From Sneathiella limimaris (GTDB taxonomy: Bacteria; Pseudomonadota; Alphaproteobacteria; Sneathiellales; Sneathiellaceae): DNA of 64,000 nucleotides. The stretch is taken from the NCBI RefSeq assembly GCF_012932565.1, contig NZ_JABBYJ010000001.1, positions 124,001 through 188,000 of the forward strand, given 5' to 3'. Positions 18,758 to 28,521 of this stretch are shown here, piece after piece (position 1 is the stretch's first letter; every line of letters begins with the position of its first letter). The notes below the pieces were generated by a model. It was given only the letters and a program-made list of their open reading frames with translations, ran no database searches and was not told the origin of the DNA. A program made the position numbers and the translations under genes.

Positions 18758-20878
18758 TTAGGTGCCCACACCTTTTAGCTTGCGCAGCATATTTGCTTTA
18801 TCTCCGGCGGCATAGAGCTGAAAAATCTCTTCAACTTCTGCTTCACTGAGCTCCCGTCCGGCTAGAGATAAAATTTCAGTCTTTACTTCCGGGCTTATCT
18901 CGACTGCGGTCACTTCTTCTTTACCGGCAGTTTGTGCAATTGATTGCACATTAGGGTTTCTCGGCGATGCTGCACCGTTTTGCGAAGCTCTTTTACGAGC
19001 TCGATCTGCATTTCGTTGCTTAATTGATTGAAGACGAGACATTCTGGAAGCAGCAGCCTTCTTAGCCGCATCGGCAGAATTTGCAGCTGATGCAGCAGGT
19101 AACCTTGCAACTTGACTTGTTTTCTTTTCACTGCCTTCAAGCTCCAGATTTGCGTCTGCTTCCTCGGCCGTAAATCGACCTGGACCAGCGACACCAAGAT
19201 GCTTAGGGCCCTGTAATTTTTCGAGAATTTCATCCCGATACCCAAAATCATCTACCATTCCATTTCGAAGAACGACGATTTTATCCGCATAACGCAAAAC
19301 ATTTGGCCGATGCGCAACAACAATGATGGTCATTCCCTCTCCTGACAATGCATCCATTGCCTCCATCAAAGCTGTTTCACCTTCACTATCCAGATTAGCG
19401 TTTGGCTCGTCCAATACCAGCAAGCAAGGGTTTCCATATATGGCACGGGCAAGCGCTATTCGTTGCCGTTGACCACCAGAAAGAGCCATTCCGCCGTCGC
19501 CAATTTCTGTTTCATACCCCTTTTCCATACGCAGAATCATTTCGTGAACGCCTGCTTTCTTTGCAGCTTCCACAACAGAATCTGGATCACCTTCGGCCAT
19601 ACGGGAAATATTTTCTTTAATCGTCCCGGCAAACAATTCAACATCTTGCGGAAGATACCCAACATACTGGCCACGGTCACGCGCAGGCCATTCTGAAACG
19701 TCCATATTATCGAGACGAGCCTGACCAGTTCGGGGACTCAGATTTCCAACAATTATTCTGGCAAGGGTCGATTTTCCCGCAGCTGTCGGTCCAATAAGTC
19801 CAACGATTTCACCTGCCTTGATTTTGAAACTGACGTTGCGAAGTACCGGCTCGGAATGACCAGGATGAACATAACTTACATTTTCAACATCGATATTTCC
19901 CTTAGGTCTGGGAAGCGGCATTGTCTTTGGATCAAGTTCCGTATTGCTGATTTTAGCCTTTAGTCTTGCGTAAGCCGAGCGGGCCCCGACAAAACCTTTC
20001 CAGGTTCCAATTGCTTGCTCAACTGGGGCAAGCGCTCTGCCCATTATCATAGAGCCAGCAATCATTGAACCTGCTGTCATTTCCCCCTGTATAACCAGCC
20101 AGGCACCTGCACTCGACACGCCAATTTGCAAAACCATTCGGAGAAACTTAGATGCGGATGTAACCAATCCACCCAAATCACTCGCTCTCGCCTGCATCTC
20201 CAGAGCCTTAGAATTGGTCGTGTTCCATTTAGCCAGAAGATTAGGCAGCATTCCCATAGCTTCGATGACATCAGCATTTCGTGAGGCGGCTTCCGCCTGC
20301 CCCATTGCCTCAATACTGCTGTGGCTTGCCTGTGCCAAAGATCGACGCGTGATAATTTCGTTCAAAAGTGCGAGGGAGAACAGCATCCCCGCCCCTGCTA
20401 AGGCTATCCCACCCAATATTGGATGCAGTAAAAACATTAACAGCATGAACAATGGTGCAAAAGGTGCATCAAGTATGGGGAATATCCCTGCACCTGTTAA
20501 AAATGACCTGAAGGTTGCCAAATCCCGCAGCCCCTGAACGTTAGCATCCTCACCCTGTTTTAGGGTCGCGTATATGCTTGCGGTGAGAGCAACGCCCCCT
20601 AGACGACGATCTAGCCAACCACTTAGGCGCACCATTACATAAGTTCTGACAGCTTCAAGAGCTGCCATCGTTAAAAGTGCACCAATGGCGATCAGCATTA
20701 GCATTATCAAGGTGTCGGTATTCTGACTGGAAATAACCCGATCAAATACCTGCATCATGTAAAGGGGGGCCGTAAGCATCAGCAAATTTATGCACAACCC
20801 AAAAATGGCTATGACAATAAATACCCGACGACACTTTGCCAGTGTCTCTTTCAGGAGGACTATTCCTTTTTCCTTCAC
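18758..20878 (-). CDS. type I secretion ABC transporter (PrtD family) with long C-terminal extension
   Basis: The 706-residue inner membrane exporter has six transmembrane helices (about 18-285) and an ATPase domain with Walker A G-P-T-A-A-G-K-S-T (363-371), the signature A-L-S-G-G-Q-R-Q-R (466-473) and Walker B L-L-V-L-D-E-P (486-492). It has no C39 peptidase domain, which fits RTX cargo with an uncleaved C-terminal signal. Members normally end near 570-590 residues. Here about 140 extra residues follow: an Ala/Lys/Arg-rich low-complexity linker (about 585-640) and a final predicted-helical segment (660-706). The start is a GTG at 20878. It forms an operon with the adaptor. Confidence 0.93.
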   Translation of the reverse strand: MKEKGIVLLKETLAKCRRVFIVIAIFGLCINLLMLTAPLYMMQVFDRVISSQNTDTLIMLMLIAIGALLTMAALEAVRTYVMVRLSGWLDRRLGGVALTASIYATLKQGEDANVQGLRDLATFRSFLTGAGIFPILDAPFAPLFMLLMFLLHPILGGIALAGAGMLFSLALLNEIITRRSLAQASHSSIEAMGQAEAASRNADVIEAMGMLPNLLAKWNTTNSKALEMQARASDLGGLVTSASKFLRMVLQIGVSSAGAWLVIQGEMTAGSMIAGSMIMGRALAPVEQAIGTWKGFVGARSAYARLKAKISNTELDPKTMPLPRPKGNIDVENVSYVHPGHSEPVLRNVSFKIKAGEIVGLIGPTAAGKSTLARIIVGNLSPRTGQARLDNMDVSEWPARDRGQYVGYLPQDVELFAGTIKENISRMAEGDPDSVVEAAKKAGVHEMILRMEKGYETEIGDGGMALSGGQRQRIALARAIYGNPCLLVLDEPNANLDSEGETALMEAMDALSGEGMTIIVVAHRPNVLRYADKIVVLRNGMVDDFGYRDEILEKLQGPKHLGVAGPGRFTAEEADANLELEGSEKKTSQVARLPAASAANSADAAKKAAASRMSRLQSIKQRNADRARKRASQNGAASPRNPNVQSIAQTAGKEEVTAVEISPEVKTEILSLAGRELSEAEVEEIFQLYAAGDKANMLRKLKGVGT

Positions 20879-20959
20879 AGCCGTCTCACCGCACTACCTG
20901 ATTTGTATTTGAATTTTAAGACCAAGAACTGAATCTATGCCTCTATTTTCAAATAGAAA

Positions 20960-20975
20960 TGGCATAACTGTGGCA
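20960..20975 (+). promoter_or_regulatory. candidate sigma-54 promoter (-24/-12) upstream of the Wza-like gene
   Basis: The 16-base element TGGCATAACTGTGGCA has GG and GC exactly 10 bases apart. It differs from the consensus TGGCAC-N5-TTGCA at one position in each half. It lies about 157 bases before the GTG of the export lipoprotein gene, inside the 253-base divergent gap between that gene and the type I transporter. Sigma-54 promoters with the PrsK/PrsR pair are known for exosortase systems, but those regulator genes are not in this window. Confidence 0.35.
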
Positions 20976-21131
20976 AACGTTGCGAAATCACCACGAATTC
21001 GCCAATTATTGGTCAAAAAAAGCAAACCACTACTTTTATTGATGCTTGAAATACGGTTATAGTCCAACGATAGTGAACATAGATTTAATACGGCTCAAAA
21101 ATGTTGGCATGCCAGCCGGCGGGAGGCTTAT

Positions 21132-21761
21132 GTGAAAATATTATCTGTACTTGGCTTTTGGACGCGTCTTGCAGTTGTAGGCCTAATGACAACACTGGCG
21201 GCGTGTGCATCGAATCCAGATATTTCGGGGGAAGCTCCAACATCTCTTAAAAATGCTCCAGAATACATCATTGGTGCTCATGATGAGCTGAGTGTATTTG
21301 TCTGGCAAAACCCTGATCTTTCTGTGACTGTTCCAGTTCGCCCAGATGGAAAGGTTTCGACACCTTTGATTGGCGACATTCAGGCCGCTGAAAAAACAGC
21401 GACACAACTGGCAAAAGATATCTCTGCAAAATTGACAGAATATATTGTGGACCCAGTTGTAACCGTATCAGTCACCAAATTCGCAGGGCCTTACAGCCAG
21501 CAAGTTCGTATCGTCGGACAAGCTGTTCAGCCGATGGCCATTTCATTTAATGACAAGATGACTGTTCTTGATGCGATGATTGCAGTTGGCGGAATCACTG
21601 AATTTGCAGCGGGCAACCGATCCATCATAGTTCGGTATGAAAACGGTGAGAAGAAAACATATCGTGTCCGGCTCGGGGATTTGTTGCTGGATGGAGACGT
21701 TTCAGCCAATGTTCCTCTAGTGCCTGGTGATATAATCATTATTCCTGAAAGCTGGTTCTAG
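21132..21761 (+). CDS. Wza-like polysaccharide export lipoprotein (short form)
   Basis: The 209-residue protein is a lipoprotein: signal peptide with the lipobox L-A-A-C ending at Cys25. A Poly_export domain follows (A-P-E-Y-I-I-G-A-H-D-E-L-S-V-F-V-W, then RPDGKVSTPLIGDI), then one SLBB domain (RIVGQAVQPMAI) and P-G-D-I-I-I-I-P-E near the end. At 209 residues it lacks the C-terminal transmembrane helix of E. coli Wza, as usual in exosortase loci. The barrel protein that follows may complete the outer membrane passage. It starts at a GTG with GGGAGG five bases upstream (21121-21126). Confidence 0.92.
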   Translation: MKILSVLGFWTRLAVVGLMTTLAACASNPDISGEAPTSLKNAPEYIIGAHDELSVFVWQNPDLSVTVPVRPDGKVSTPLIGDIQAAEKTATQLAKDISAKLTEYIVDPVVTVSVTKFAGPYSQQVRIVGQAVQPMAISFNDKMTVLDAMIAVGGITEFAAGNRSIIVRYENGEKKTYRVRLGDLLLDGDVSANVPLVPGDIIIIPESWF

Positions 21762-21810
21762 GTCTGGCTTAAATTCGATTTGAACCATTCTCTAGTAGTG
21801 GAATAGTGCA

Positions 21811-23283
21811 TTGCCGTTCGAATATACTTGGACATATCAACTGAAAAAGCGGAAGCGCAGCATCCTTTCTTTTGCTGCTTCCGCTTTGGCGTGTTCCTGC
21901 CTTGTCGCACCTGCTGCGATCGCGGAAGAAATCTGGGAATTCACCCCATATGTGGGCGTTAGCGAGCAATTTACAGACAATGTGTTCAGCTCAACTTCGG
22001 ACGAGAAAAGCGATTTCATCACCAGTATCGATTTGGGCTTTAATACATCGCGCACGTCAAATCGGAGCGACTTCGACTTTTCATATTCTGTTTCTCAAGA
22101 CTACTACGCCAAGTATCATGAACTAGATGGCTACCGGCAAAATGTCGTTGGTAACGGGACACTGGAAATCCTGGACGACCATCTATTCCTGGATGGCCGG
22201 GTCACTTTTACTGAAGAAACACTGGGTGCCACTGGCCCAACAACAGCGACAGACAGAACTCAATCCGATGATCGCACGCAAGTATTGAATGCCAGTATAA
22301 GCCCCTACTATATTTACAACTATCAAGATTGGGTCATTACAACTGCGAAATACGGCTACACCGAAACTCGGTTTTTCAAGCCGAACGTAGGAGAGAGTTC
22401 GACGGACCCCTCAAACCAAAAAACCAACGAATTTCAACTTAATCTCGCGAGTGGAGTTCGTTTTGACACTTTCCGTTGGAGCGTGAACAACCGATACCAA
22501 TTCTCCGAATCTGATGTGGGCGATGAATTCGAACACGGTTCTGTAACGGTGAACGGCGAAATACCAATCAACCGGATGTTCTCCATTCTCGGTACTATCG
22601 GCTACGACGCCTTTGATATCAACTCGATCAGTGACGAAGACGATTTAGAAGGTGTTTTTGGCGGGGCTGGCGTCCGCTTTCATCCAAATTCAAGAACCGA
22701 TGCAAGCTTTCAGGTTGGTCATCGGTTTGACGATGTTGTCTATGACATGAATGTCGAATACCGACCAACAAGTCAGGATAGTTTTACAGCGACCTATACG
22801 GTTTCTGTGAATTCTGCGGACAATAGCCTAGCCAGCACCGACATTCTGGACGAACAAGGAGATCTTATTCGCCCAAATTTCAACAGCACGCGATACATTG
22901 ATGATGTAACAAAATCAAAAACATTCCAATTTGCTTGGAATGGCTCTCGCGGGAAAAGTGCCTACCGCCTAGCAGGTAATTTTATAGAACGAGAAATATT
23001 AGCAACGGATGGCAGTGAGGCTATTTTGGGTGTGAATGGTCGCTTTTCTCGTCAGTTGACTAAACGCGCTCGCTTGAACCTCAACGCCAGGGTTTCTGAT
23101 ATAATCGACGGTGAAACGGTAGCCTCTGAAGAGACAAGCTATAATTTTGGTACAAGCTACTCTTATGAGTTTGGAAATGGCTTAACCGGAACCGCGTCTT
23201 ATGATCTTCTCTCCAAGGATAATGATACCACTGGCGATATAGTGGAAAATGCCTTCACTATATCTATCCGCAAGACCTTCTAA
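21811..23283 (+). CDS. outer-membrane beta-barrel protein of the exosortase/EPS system
   Basis: The 490-residue protein has a basic N-terminus, a Sec signal peptide ending near AAIAEE, and then alternating aromatic/polar strands to a terminal phenylalanine (ISIRKTF), the usual end of an outer-membrane barrel. It resembles the barrel family associated with PEP-CTERM/exosortase loci (putative beta-barrel porin 2 type). Its place after the Wza-like gene suggests that it helps EPS cross the outer membrane. No ATG or GTG is available near the signal peptide in this frame. A TTG at 21811 is the only in-frame start after the upstream stop at 21796, and the exact start is unsure. Confidence 0.85.
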   Translation: MPFEYTWTYQLKKRKRSILSFAASALACSCLVAPAAIAEEIWEFTPYVGVSEQFTDNVFSSTSDEKSDFITSIDLGFNTSRTSNRSDFDFSYSVSQDYYAKYHELDGYRQNVVGNGTLEILDDHLFLDGRVTFTEETLGATGPTTATDRTQSDDRTQVLNASISPYYIYNYQDWVITTAKYGYTETRFFKPNVGESSTDPSNQKTNEFQLNLASGVRFDTFRWSVNNRYQFSESDVGDEFEHGSVTVNGEIPINRMFSILGTIGYDAFDINSISDEDDLEGVFGGAGVRFHPNSRTDASFQVGHRFDDVVYDMNVEYRPTSQDSFTATYTVSVNSADNSLASTDILDEQGDLIRPNFNSTRYIDDVTKSKTFQFAWNGSRGKSAYRLAGNFIEREILATDGSEAILGVNGRFSRQLTKRARLNLNARVSDIIDGETVASEETSYNFGTSYSYEFGNGLTGTASYDLLSKDNDTTGDIVENAFTISIRKTF

Positions 23284-23285
23284 AA

Positions 23286-24578
23286 CTATTCTTGAAATTC
23301 GAACGCACCAACATCCGTTTTCATACCAGACGGTCGCGGATTTCCATCAAAATCTTCCGTCACACCTAAACCATCCATCCCCGCGTCGATTGCGCGACTT
23401 CCAGACTTCAAACGAAAATCATTATTTTTAGGGTCCATGAATAAGATGTTTGGATTTCTCAATAACTGGTTTGACGTTCTCAAAATAGTCTTCTCAGGGA
23501 TGTTATATGCTGTCGACAAATTATTTGCCACTAGATTACCGTATGGAGGTGATAGCTCAACGGAGTTTGTTAACCTGATCCAAGCGGGGCCAGGCTTGAG
23601 GCCATTTGGATCAAAAACGGTATTATTCAAAATCCTAACATTTTTACCTCCCTGAACAGTAATGCCATGCCAATGGTCTACAACAATAACATTATTTTTG
23701 ATTTCCCAGTCTATAAATGTCTTACCAAAAAGCCCGATTCCCTGCATAGTACAATAAGGCCTGTTTTCATCAGAAGTATTAGCAATTATTAAATTTTTAA
23801 AGAGCTTCACATTCCTAACAGCCCCCGCGCCAGGTCGCCCTTTTTCATTAGTACTCCATGATTGGAAGCCATCATCATGATTGTCATTCACTGAGTGACA
23901 GTTCTTTACGATATTTTTCTCAAAGACAGAATTATCCCCCAATCCACGCATACCATCACCAGCGAAGTCTTCAATGGTGTTTCCATACACTCGTGAGTAT
24001 TTGCCTAACGTAGAAATTCCAAAGTTAACATTCCTAATATGATTTAGTTCAAAGTTCACATTCTCTGCAAACGAAAAAATTCCCGACTTAAGATTTTGAT
24101 TCCACTGGTTCTTACTCCAGCCCGTTGTATCTTCAGCTGACTGAATTAGAGAGTTTTCGATTGAGATATTAGAAGATTTTTTTTCAATCATGAGCAAATT
24201 CATATTTTTAAAATAATCAATGCCATCAGAATTAATCATAATTCCACTTAGTGTAATGTGCGATGATCGATTTATGTATACTTGAGAAAAAATCGCCTTA
24301 TGTTTTATTAGTGATTTGAATACTGTTTCAGAAGACATATTGAGATTTTTCAATTCCAAACTTCCGTAGTAACCTGGGTAAAGAATTACTGTATCTCCTG
24401 CAGACAACTTGCCCGACCTCAGTAATGCCCTAATCGTTTGAAAGGTATGCTTATTGCTTACTTGACTATTATTCTCAAGGCCCGGTTCTGGATTTATAAA
24501 ATATTCTTTCGCGAACGCCTCAGGATGCAATTGATACAAAGAAAAACAGCTAGTAAGTACGAGTAAAATTCGAAACAT
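23286..24578 (-). CDS. secreted right-handed parallel beta-helix protein, candidate polysaccharide lyase or epimerase
   Basis: The 430-residue protein has a signal peptide of about 23 residues (ending AFA-K) and then repeated N-x-x-I/V-x-N rungs of a right-handed beta-helix. Conserved blocks are PGYYGSLELKNL (68-79), YINRSSHITLSG (101-112), N-D-N-H-D-D-G-F-Q-S-W (231-241) and W-H-G-I-T-V-Q-G (303-310). It ends with the A-I-D-A-G, D-x-D-G-N-P-R-P and V-G-A-F-E segments typical of such enzymes. The same blocks occur in the same order in the giant protein at 40375-45837, so the two are paralogous. Its catalytic activity on the local EPS is inferred, not shown. It is the last gene of the minus-strand unit begun by the TPR lipoprotein. 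Confidence 0.82.
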   Translation of the reverse strand: MFRILLVLTSCFSLYQLHPEAFAKEYFINPEPGLENNSQVSNKHTFQTIRALLRSGKLSAGDTVILYPGYYGSLELKNLNMSSETVFKSLIKHKAIFSQVYINRSSHITLSGIMINSDGIDYFKNMNLLMIEKKSSNISIENSLIQSAEDTTGWSKNQWNQNLKSGIFSFAENVNFELNHIRNVNFGISTLGKYSRVYGNTIEDFAGDGMRGLGDNSVFEKNIVKNCHSVNDNHDDGFQSWSTNEKGRPGAGAVRNVKLFKNLIIANTSDENRPYCTMQGIGLFGKTFIDWEIKNNVIVVDHWHGITVQGGKNVRILNNTVFDPNGLKPGPAWIRLTNSVELSPPYGNLVANNLSTAYNIPEKTILRTSNQLLRNPNILFMDPKNNDFRLKSGSRAIDAGMDGLGVTEDFDGNPRPSGMKTDVGAFEFQE

Positions 24579-24593
24579 AAAATCTCCAAATGG

Positions 24594-25547
24594 CTAGCTT
24601 TGCAGTTTCTCCAAAAGCAAACGAGCCAACTCTTTATCTCGAATAATCAAGGCTGGTTCATCGTCCTCATCAAGCTTCTCGACGCTGGCTTTGGTACTTT
24701 GGGTTTGAGGCATAGGTGTTAAGTCATTCTCTTCACCCAATTTGAAGACACCGTGGTCTTTCTTATCCTGAATAACCTCATCAACAATAGCGCTATCAAT
24801 TCGATCCGCCATTTGAGCAAACCCATACACCAAACAGGTATCACATAGAATATTGATGATACGAGGGACACCCCGACTCGCTTCAAAGACACGCTCGCAG
24901 GCCAGATCTGTAAACAAATCTTCGTGCCGGCCGGCGATTTCTAATCGGTGGCGGATATACTCCTTCACATCATCTTTAGACAAAGAAACCAGATGAAAAT
25001 CAGAAGCTACGCGCTGCGCAAATTGCGTCAATTCAGGCGACTGAAGCAAATCCTTGAGCTGTGGCTGCCCCACCAAAATTAATTGCAAGAGCTGATCATT
25101 ATCTGCATTGATGTTCGACAACAGTCTGAGCTGCTCAAGTAATTTGGGTCCCAAATTTTGAGCTTCATCAACAATCAAAATTGTCCGGCGACCTTGGGAA
25201 TATTGATCTATCAAAAACGCTTGCAGCTGATCATGCAAAGCCACTTGGGACGGATTATCGTAGGGTTGATCAAAGGCCGACAAAACCCATTCCAGAAGAT
25301 TTCCTCCTTGAATATTGGAGACAAGACCAACCGTATAATCTTCTTCGAGCCTGTTCAGGAGATGCCGAATTAAGGTCGTCTTCCCGCAACCAATTTCGCC
25401 CGTAATGACTGTAAAACCGGCATGGTTCATGACACCATATTCAAGCATTGCATAAGCAAGAGAATGGGTCCGGCCCCAGTAGATAAAATCTGGATCCGGT
25501 TGTATAGAAAAAGGCTTGTGATGCAGCCCGTAAAACTCTTCATACAT
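24594..25547 (-). CDS. exosortase/EPS-system AAA ATPase (ExeA/GspA-like)
   Basis: The product is about 317 residues long and starts MYEEFYGLHHKPFSIQPDPD, the hallmark opening of the ATPase family found in exosortase loci (related to ExeA). Walker A is G-E-I-G-C-G-K-T-T near residue 47, Walker B is I-L-I-V-D-E-A-Q-N near 120, and an AAA lid with S-R-G-V-P-R-I-I-N follows. The last 60 residues are acidic and poorly conserved. An in-frame ATG at 25574 adds nine residues. I chose the start that matches the family. Its task is unknown, but it is constantly associated with EPS export machinery. It lies between the TPR lipoprotein and the beta-helix gene. Confidence 0.88.
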   Translation of the reverse strand: MYEEFYGLHHKPFSIQPDPDFIYWGRTHSLAYAMLEYGVMNHAGFTVITGEIGCGKTTLIRHLLNRLEEDYTVGLVSNIQGGNLLEWVLSAFDQPYDNPSQVALHDQLQAFLIDQYSQGRRTILIVDEAQNLGPKLLEQLRLLSNINADNDQLLQLILVGQPQLKDLLQSPELTQFAQRVASDFHLVSLSKDDVKEYIRHRLEIAGRHEDLFTDLACERVFEASRGVPRIINILCDTCLVYGFAQMADRIDSAIVDEVIQDKKDHGVFKLGEENDLTPMPQTQSTKASVEKLDEDDEPALIIRDKELARLLLEKLQS

Positions 25548-25639
25548 TTGAACCAACCATTTGCTTATGCCCATAAAGAAGGGACCACCTGATACAATAT
25601 AGGTGATCCCTTAACAAATAACGACTACTCAAGCCCTAA

Positions 25640-28060
25640 TTAAGGTTTTTTAAGGGTCTCAAGTTGCTTTTTAGCGTCTTCCAGTTCAGCATAAGACTGT
25701 TTAGAGCCGGCCTCTACTGCTGCTTCAAACTCAGTTTTAGCGTCTGTGGTGTTCTTCTGAGCCAGATAAGCCATTCCAAGATGATATCTTAGAGTTCCAA
25801 ACTGAGGCATTTTTTCAACTGCTTTTTCTAACAAATCCACAGCAATTTCATACTCACCCAATTTATAATGAATCCAACCGAGCGTATCCTGAAAGTGAGG
25901 AACCGTGGAGCTCCGGAACCGTTTTGCGTATGTATAAGCTTTTCTCAAATTTGCTTCATCGTCATACACAGTTGACATCAAACTCGCCAGATTATTGGCG
26001 ACGATATCAACGTTTGGATTCCGTTCCAAAATTTTCTGATAGACCCCGATCGCATCTTTAAACTTTTGCTGCGTTTCATATAACCCTGCCTGGGCCATCT
26101 GCAGCATATAACTGTTTGGTAAGGCGCCTAACCCTTGATCCAAAGCTGCCTGAGCACCTTCAAAGTCTTTTTTACGCATATTATAGGTAAACAGTGTGTA
26201 GTACGCAGATGGATAGTCTGGTTTCTCCTTGATCACATTAGCGTAAATCTTCAAAGCATCTTCTTCACGATCCTGCGTAAGATATACCTGCGCTAGCAGC
26301 AACCTTGCTGCATAGTTGTCAGGGGTACCTTTCACAACACCCTGTAAGAACTCAATCGCCTCGTCGGGCTTGCCTTGAGCCATATAAAGTCGCGTCATAG
26401 CGACCATAGTATTTACACCTTGCGGCACACTCTCATGAGCTTGCTGGAAGGCCTCAAGACTTTTCTCCAGATCATTTTGCCCTGCATAAGAACGCCCAAG
26501 AATTTGTGATGAAACCACACTGTCTTTATCAATAGCTTCAATTTGCTTAGCAACGCTACGAGCACCCTCCCAATTCTTTTGCAGCAAATAAACCTGCGCC
26601 AGTGTTGTAAGGAGATTTCGATCCTTTGGCGCCCTGCTTAAACCATTCTGCAGAATTTCAGTAGCACGTTCGTAATTTTCCCGACGAACCTGGAATTGCG
26701 CATATTGCAATGTCGCTTGAGAGCCTCCTTTAGCCATTTTGAGGGCCGCATTAAAGCGATCATCAGCCAATTCCACAGCACCATTCATTTCATGCGCCCG
26801 GGCCAAAAGCAATGTTGCACGCGCATCTTCAGGTTGGTCTTTCAACGCGGAACGAAGATCCGTAATCGCTTCTTCAACTTTTCCTTGATCCAATGACATC
26901 GCAGCGCGCATAGTCAAAGCCTGCAAGTTCAGGCTATCAGCTGTCAATGTCTCCTCAATCAGACGGGCAACTTCGTCACCATTTCCTTCGCGAAGGAGAA
27001 GCTCAGCCATTTTCATGCGGGCAGTAAGGCCCTGTTCTTCAGTTCCAGCAGCGCTTATCACACCCTGCAACGTCGCTTTCGCAGCTTCTATTTCACCTTC
27101 GACAAGTTGCATTTCTGAGAGAGCAAGTTGATAGATATACTCATTTGGCTCTTCCTGAATAATCTTTCTCAATTCAGCTTTTGCAACTTCAATACCTGAA
27201 ACAGACTGAAGATACCGAACCACATCTAGCTTAGCATTTGTGTCTTCAGGGTTAGCTTCAGCAATTGACCGTATTTCGGCCTCAGCTTTGTCTTTGTTTC
27301 CTTGCGCAAGATAAAAGCGTGTTAGGTTTGTTCTGAACTGCCGATTGTCAGGGTCAACCCTTATCAACTCCCGAAAAGTCTTTTCAATACCATCACTGTT
27401 TTTTTGCAACTGATAAACCCGCATCTTCGTTAGAAGAAGTGGAACACTTTCAGGATGAACCTTCTGACTATCTTCGATTGTTGCTAATGCACTCGCAAAT
27501 TCTTTATCGCCAATCTGCTGAACTGCGACAACCAAGCTACCCTCTACATGCCCAGCTTCCAGCTGCAATGCTTTCTTAGCAGCCTCCAGTGCCTCTGTGG
27601 GTTGTTGCGCCTGTAAGTGCACAGAAGCTTTTAACGCCCAAACGTCGGCATTTTCTGGAGCCAAGCGAAGAACCAGCTCTGATTTTTCGCGAGCTTCTTC
27701 TGGACGGCCAGAGAACAACATAATCTTCCCGAGCCGAATTTGAGCCCCAACATGATTGGGATCAATTTCCACTGCCTTCATCAAATCACCAGCATATTGG
27801 CGAATTTTACCGCTCTTTTCTTCTAAAAGAGCCAGATAATACCAAGCATCGGCAATGTTCGGGTCTAATTGCAAAGCATTACGGAACTCAAGATCTGCTT
27901 TTTCAAAGTTCTCTTCTTCGAAAAGTTGTATCGCATTTTGATAATAGGCTTGTGCCTTTTCCTCAGGAGAGTCGCATGCTGCAAACCCTAGTAAAATCCC
28001 ACTGAATGTTACGGTAACAAAGAATCTGGACAATGCCCGTCTGAGTTTTACTATTTTCAT
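25640..28060 (-). CDS. prsT: PEP-CTERM/exosortase-system TPR lipoprotein PrsT
   Basis: The 806-residue protein has a lipoprotein signal peptide with lipobox G-F-A-A-C (Cys29), followed by about twenty tetratricopeptide repeats to the end. The first is A-Q-A-Y-Y-Q-N-A-I-Q-L-F-E-E-E-N-F. Length, lipobox and repeat number fit the PrsT family that accompanies exosortases. It probably scaffolds EPS export in the periplasm, as BcsC or AlgK TPR domains do. It is the first gene of a minus-strand unit with the ATPase and beta-helix genes and faces a 461-base AT-rich divergent region. Confidence 0.9.
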   Translation of the reverse strand: MKIVKLRRALSRFFVTVTFSGILLGFAACDSPEEKAQAYYQNAIQLFEEENFEKADLEFRNALQLDPNIADAWYYLALLEEKSGKIRQYAGDLMKAVEIDPNHVGAQIRLGKIMLFSGRPEEAREKSELVLRLAPENADVWALKASVHLQAQQPTEALEAAKKALQLEAGHVEGSLVVAVQQIGDKEFASALATIEDSQKVHPESVPLLLTKMRVYQLQKNSDGIEKTFRELIRVDPDNRQFRTNLTRFYLAQGNKDKAEAEIRSIAEANPEDTNAKLDVVRYLQSVSGIEVAKAELRKIIQEEPNEYIYQLALSEMQLVEGEIEAAKATLQGVISAAGTEEQGLTARMKMAELLLREGNGDEVARLIEETLTADSLNLQALTMRAAMSLDQGKVEEAITDLRSALKDQPEDARATLLLARAHEMNGAVELADDRFNAALKMAKGGSQATLQYAQFQVRRENYERATEILQNGLSRAPKDRNLLTTLAQVYLLQKNWEGARSVAKQIEAIDKDSVVSSQILGRSYAGQNDLEKSLEAFQQAHESVPQGVNTMVAMTRLYMAQGKPDEAIEFLQGVVKGTPDNYAARLLLAQVYLTQDREEDALKIYANVIKEKPDYPSAYYTLFTYNMRKKDFEGAQAALDQGLGALPNSYMLQMAQAGLYETQQKFKDAIGVYQKILERNPNVDIVANNLASLMSTVYDDEANLRKAYTYAKRFRSSTVPHFQDTLGWIHYKLGEYEIAVDLLEKAVEKMPQFGTLRYHLGMAYLAQKNTTDAKTEFEAAVEAGSKQSYAELEDAKKQLETLKKP

Positions 28061-28521
28061 TAATTCCCCGCCTCAATATTTTCGACTTAAAAATGCGCGC
28101 AACTCAACCTATGAGTTTAACATGGATATAAGTTATCATCGACCCCTACCAACCGCATTCCTATAATAAAAGTTCTAAACACACTATTAAGATTTACAAA
28201 TTCAACTAAACTTCTTCATTCTTATTTTTTTAAACTTTTTAAAGTTTTTTATAATTAGTTCAGATACAAAATTATTAATACAACGCCGAAATAAAGTATT
28301 ATTGCCGAGTAAATTAATGTGGACTAGAGTGAAAATTCAAAAATACTAGACCTTATTCATATTTTATGCATCGAAACTTTCAAATAAATCTTAATGAAAT
28401 AGTAAAAGATAATACTTATTCTAATAAATATAGGAACTTAAAAGTAACAAATCGGCCAGTCAAGAGAAGGTACATTGGCGCTTGAATTATGAATCTAAAG
28501 AAATAACAACTACAAGACGAT
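28061..28521. other. AT-rich divergent intergenic region, junction of EPS core and variable cassette
   Basis: No open frame here looks coding. The stretch is strongly AT-rich and separates the minus-strand PrsT unit from the plus-strand glycosyltransferase gene, so promoters in both directions are expected. A short dyad AAACTTT-TT-AAAGTTT with a following T run lies at about 28232-28250. No attachment site, repeat or recombinase remnant was recognised. Confidence 0.6.

Noticed and set aside
20970-20984. Second sigma-54-like string TGGCAAACGTTGC overlapping the called one
   Set aside because: GG and GC are 8 bases apart, not the required 10.
28061-28521. Attachment site or mobile element scar at the cassette edge
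   Set aside because: No tRNA end, direct repeat pair, integrase or transposase remnant could be seen at either edge of the AT-rich cassette.
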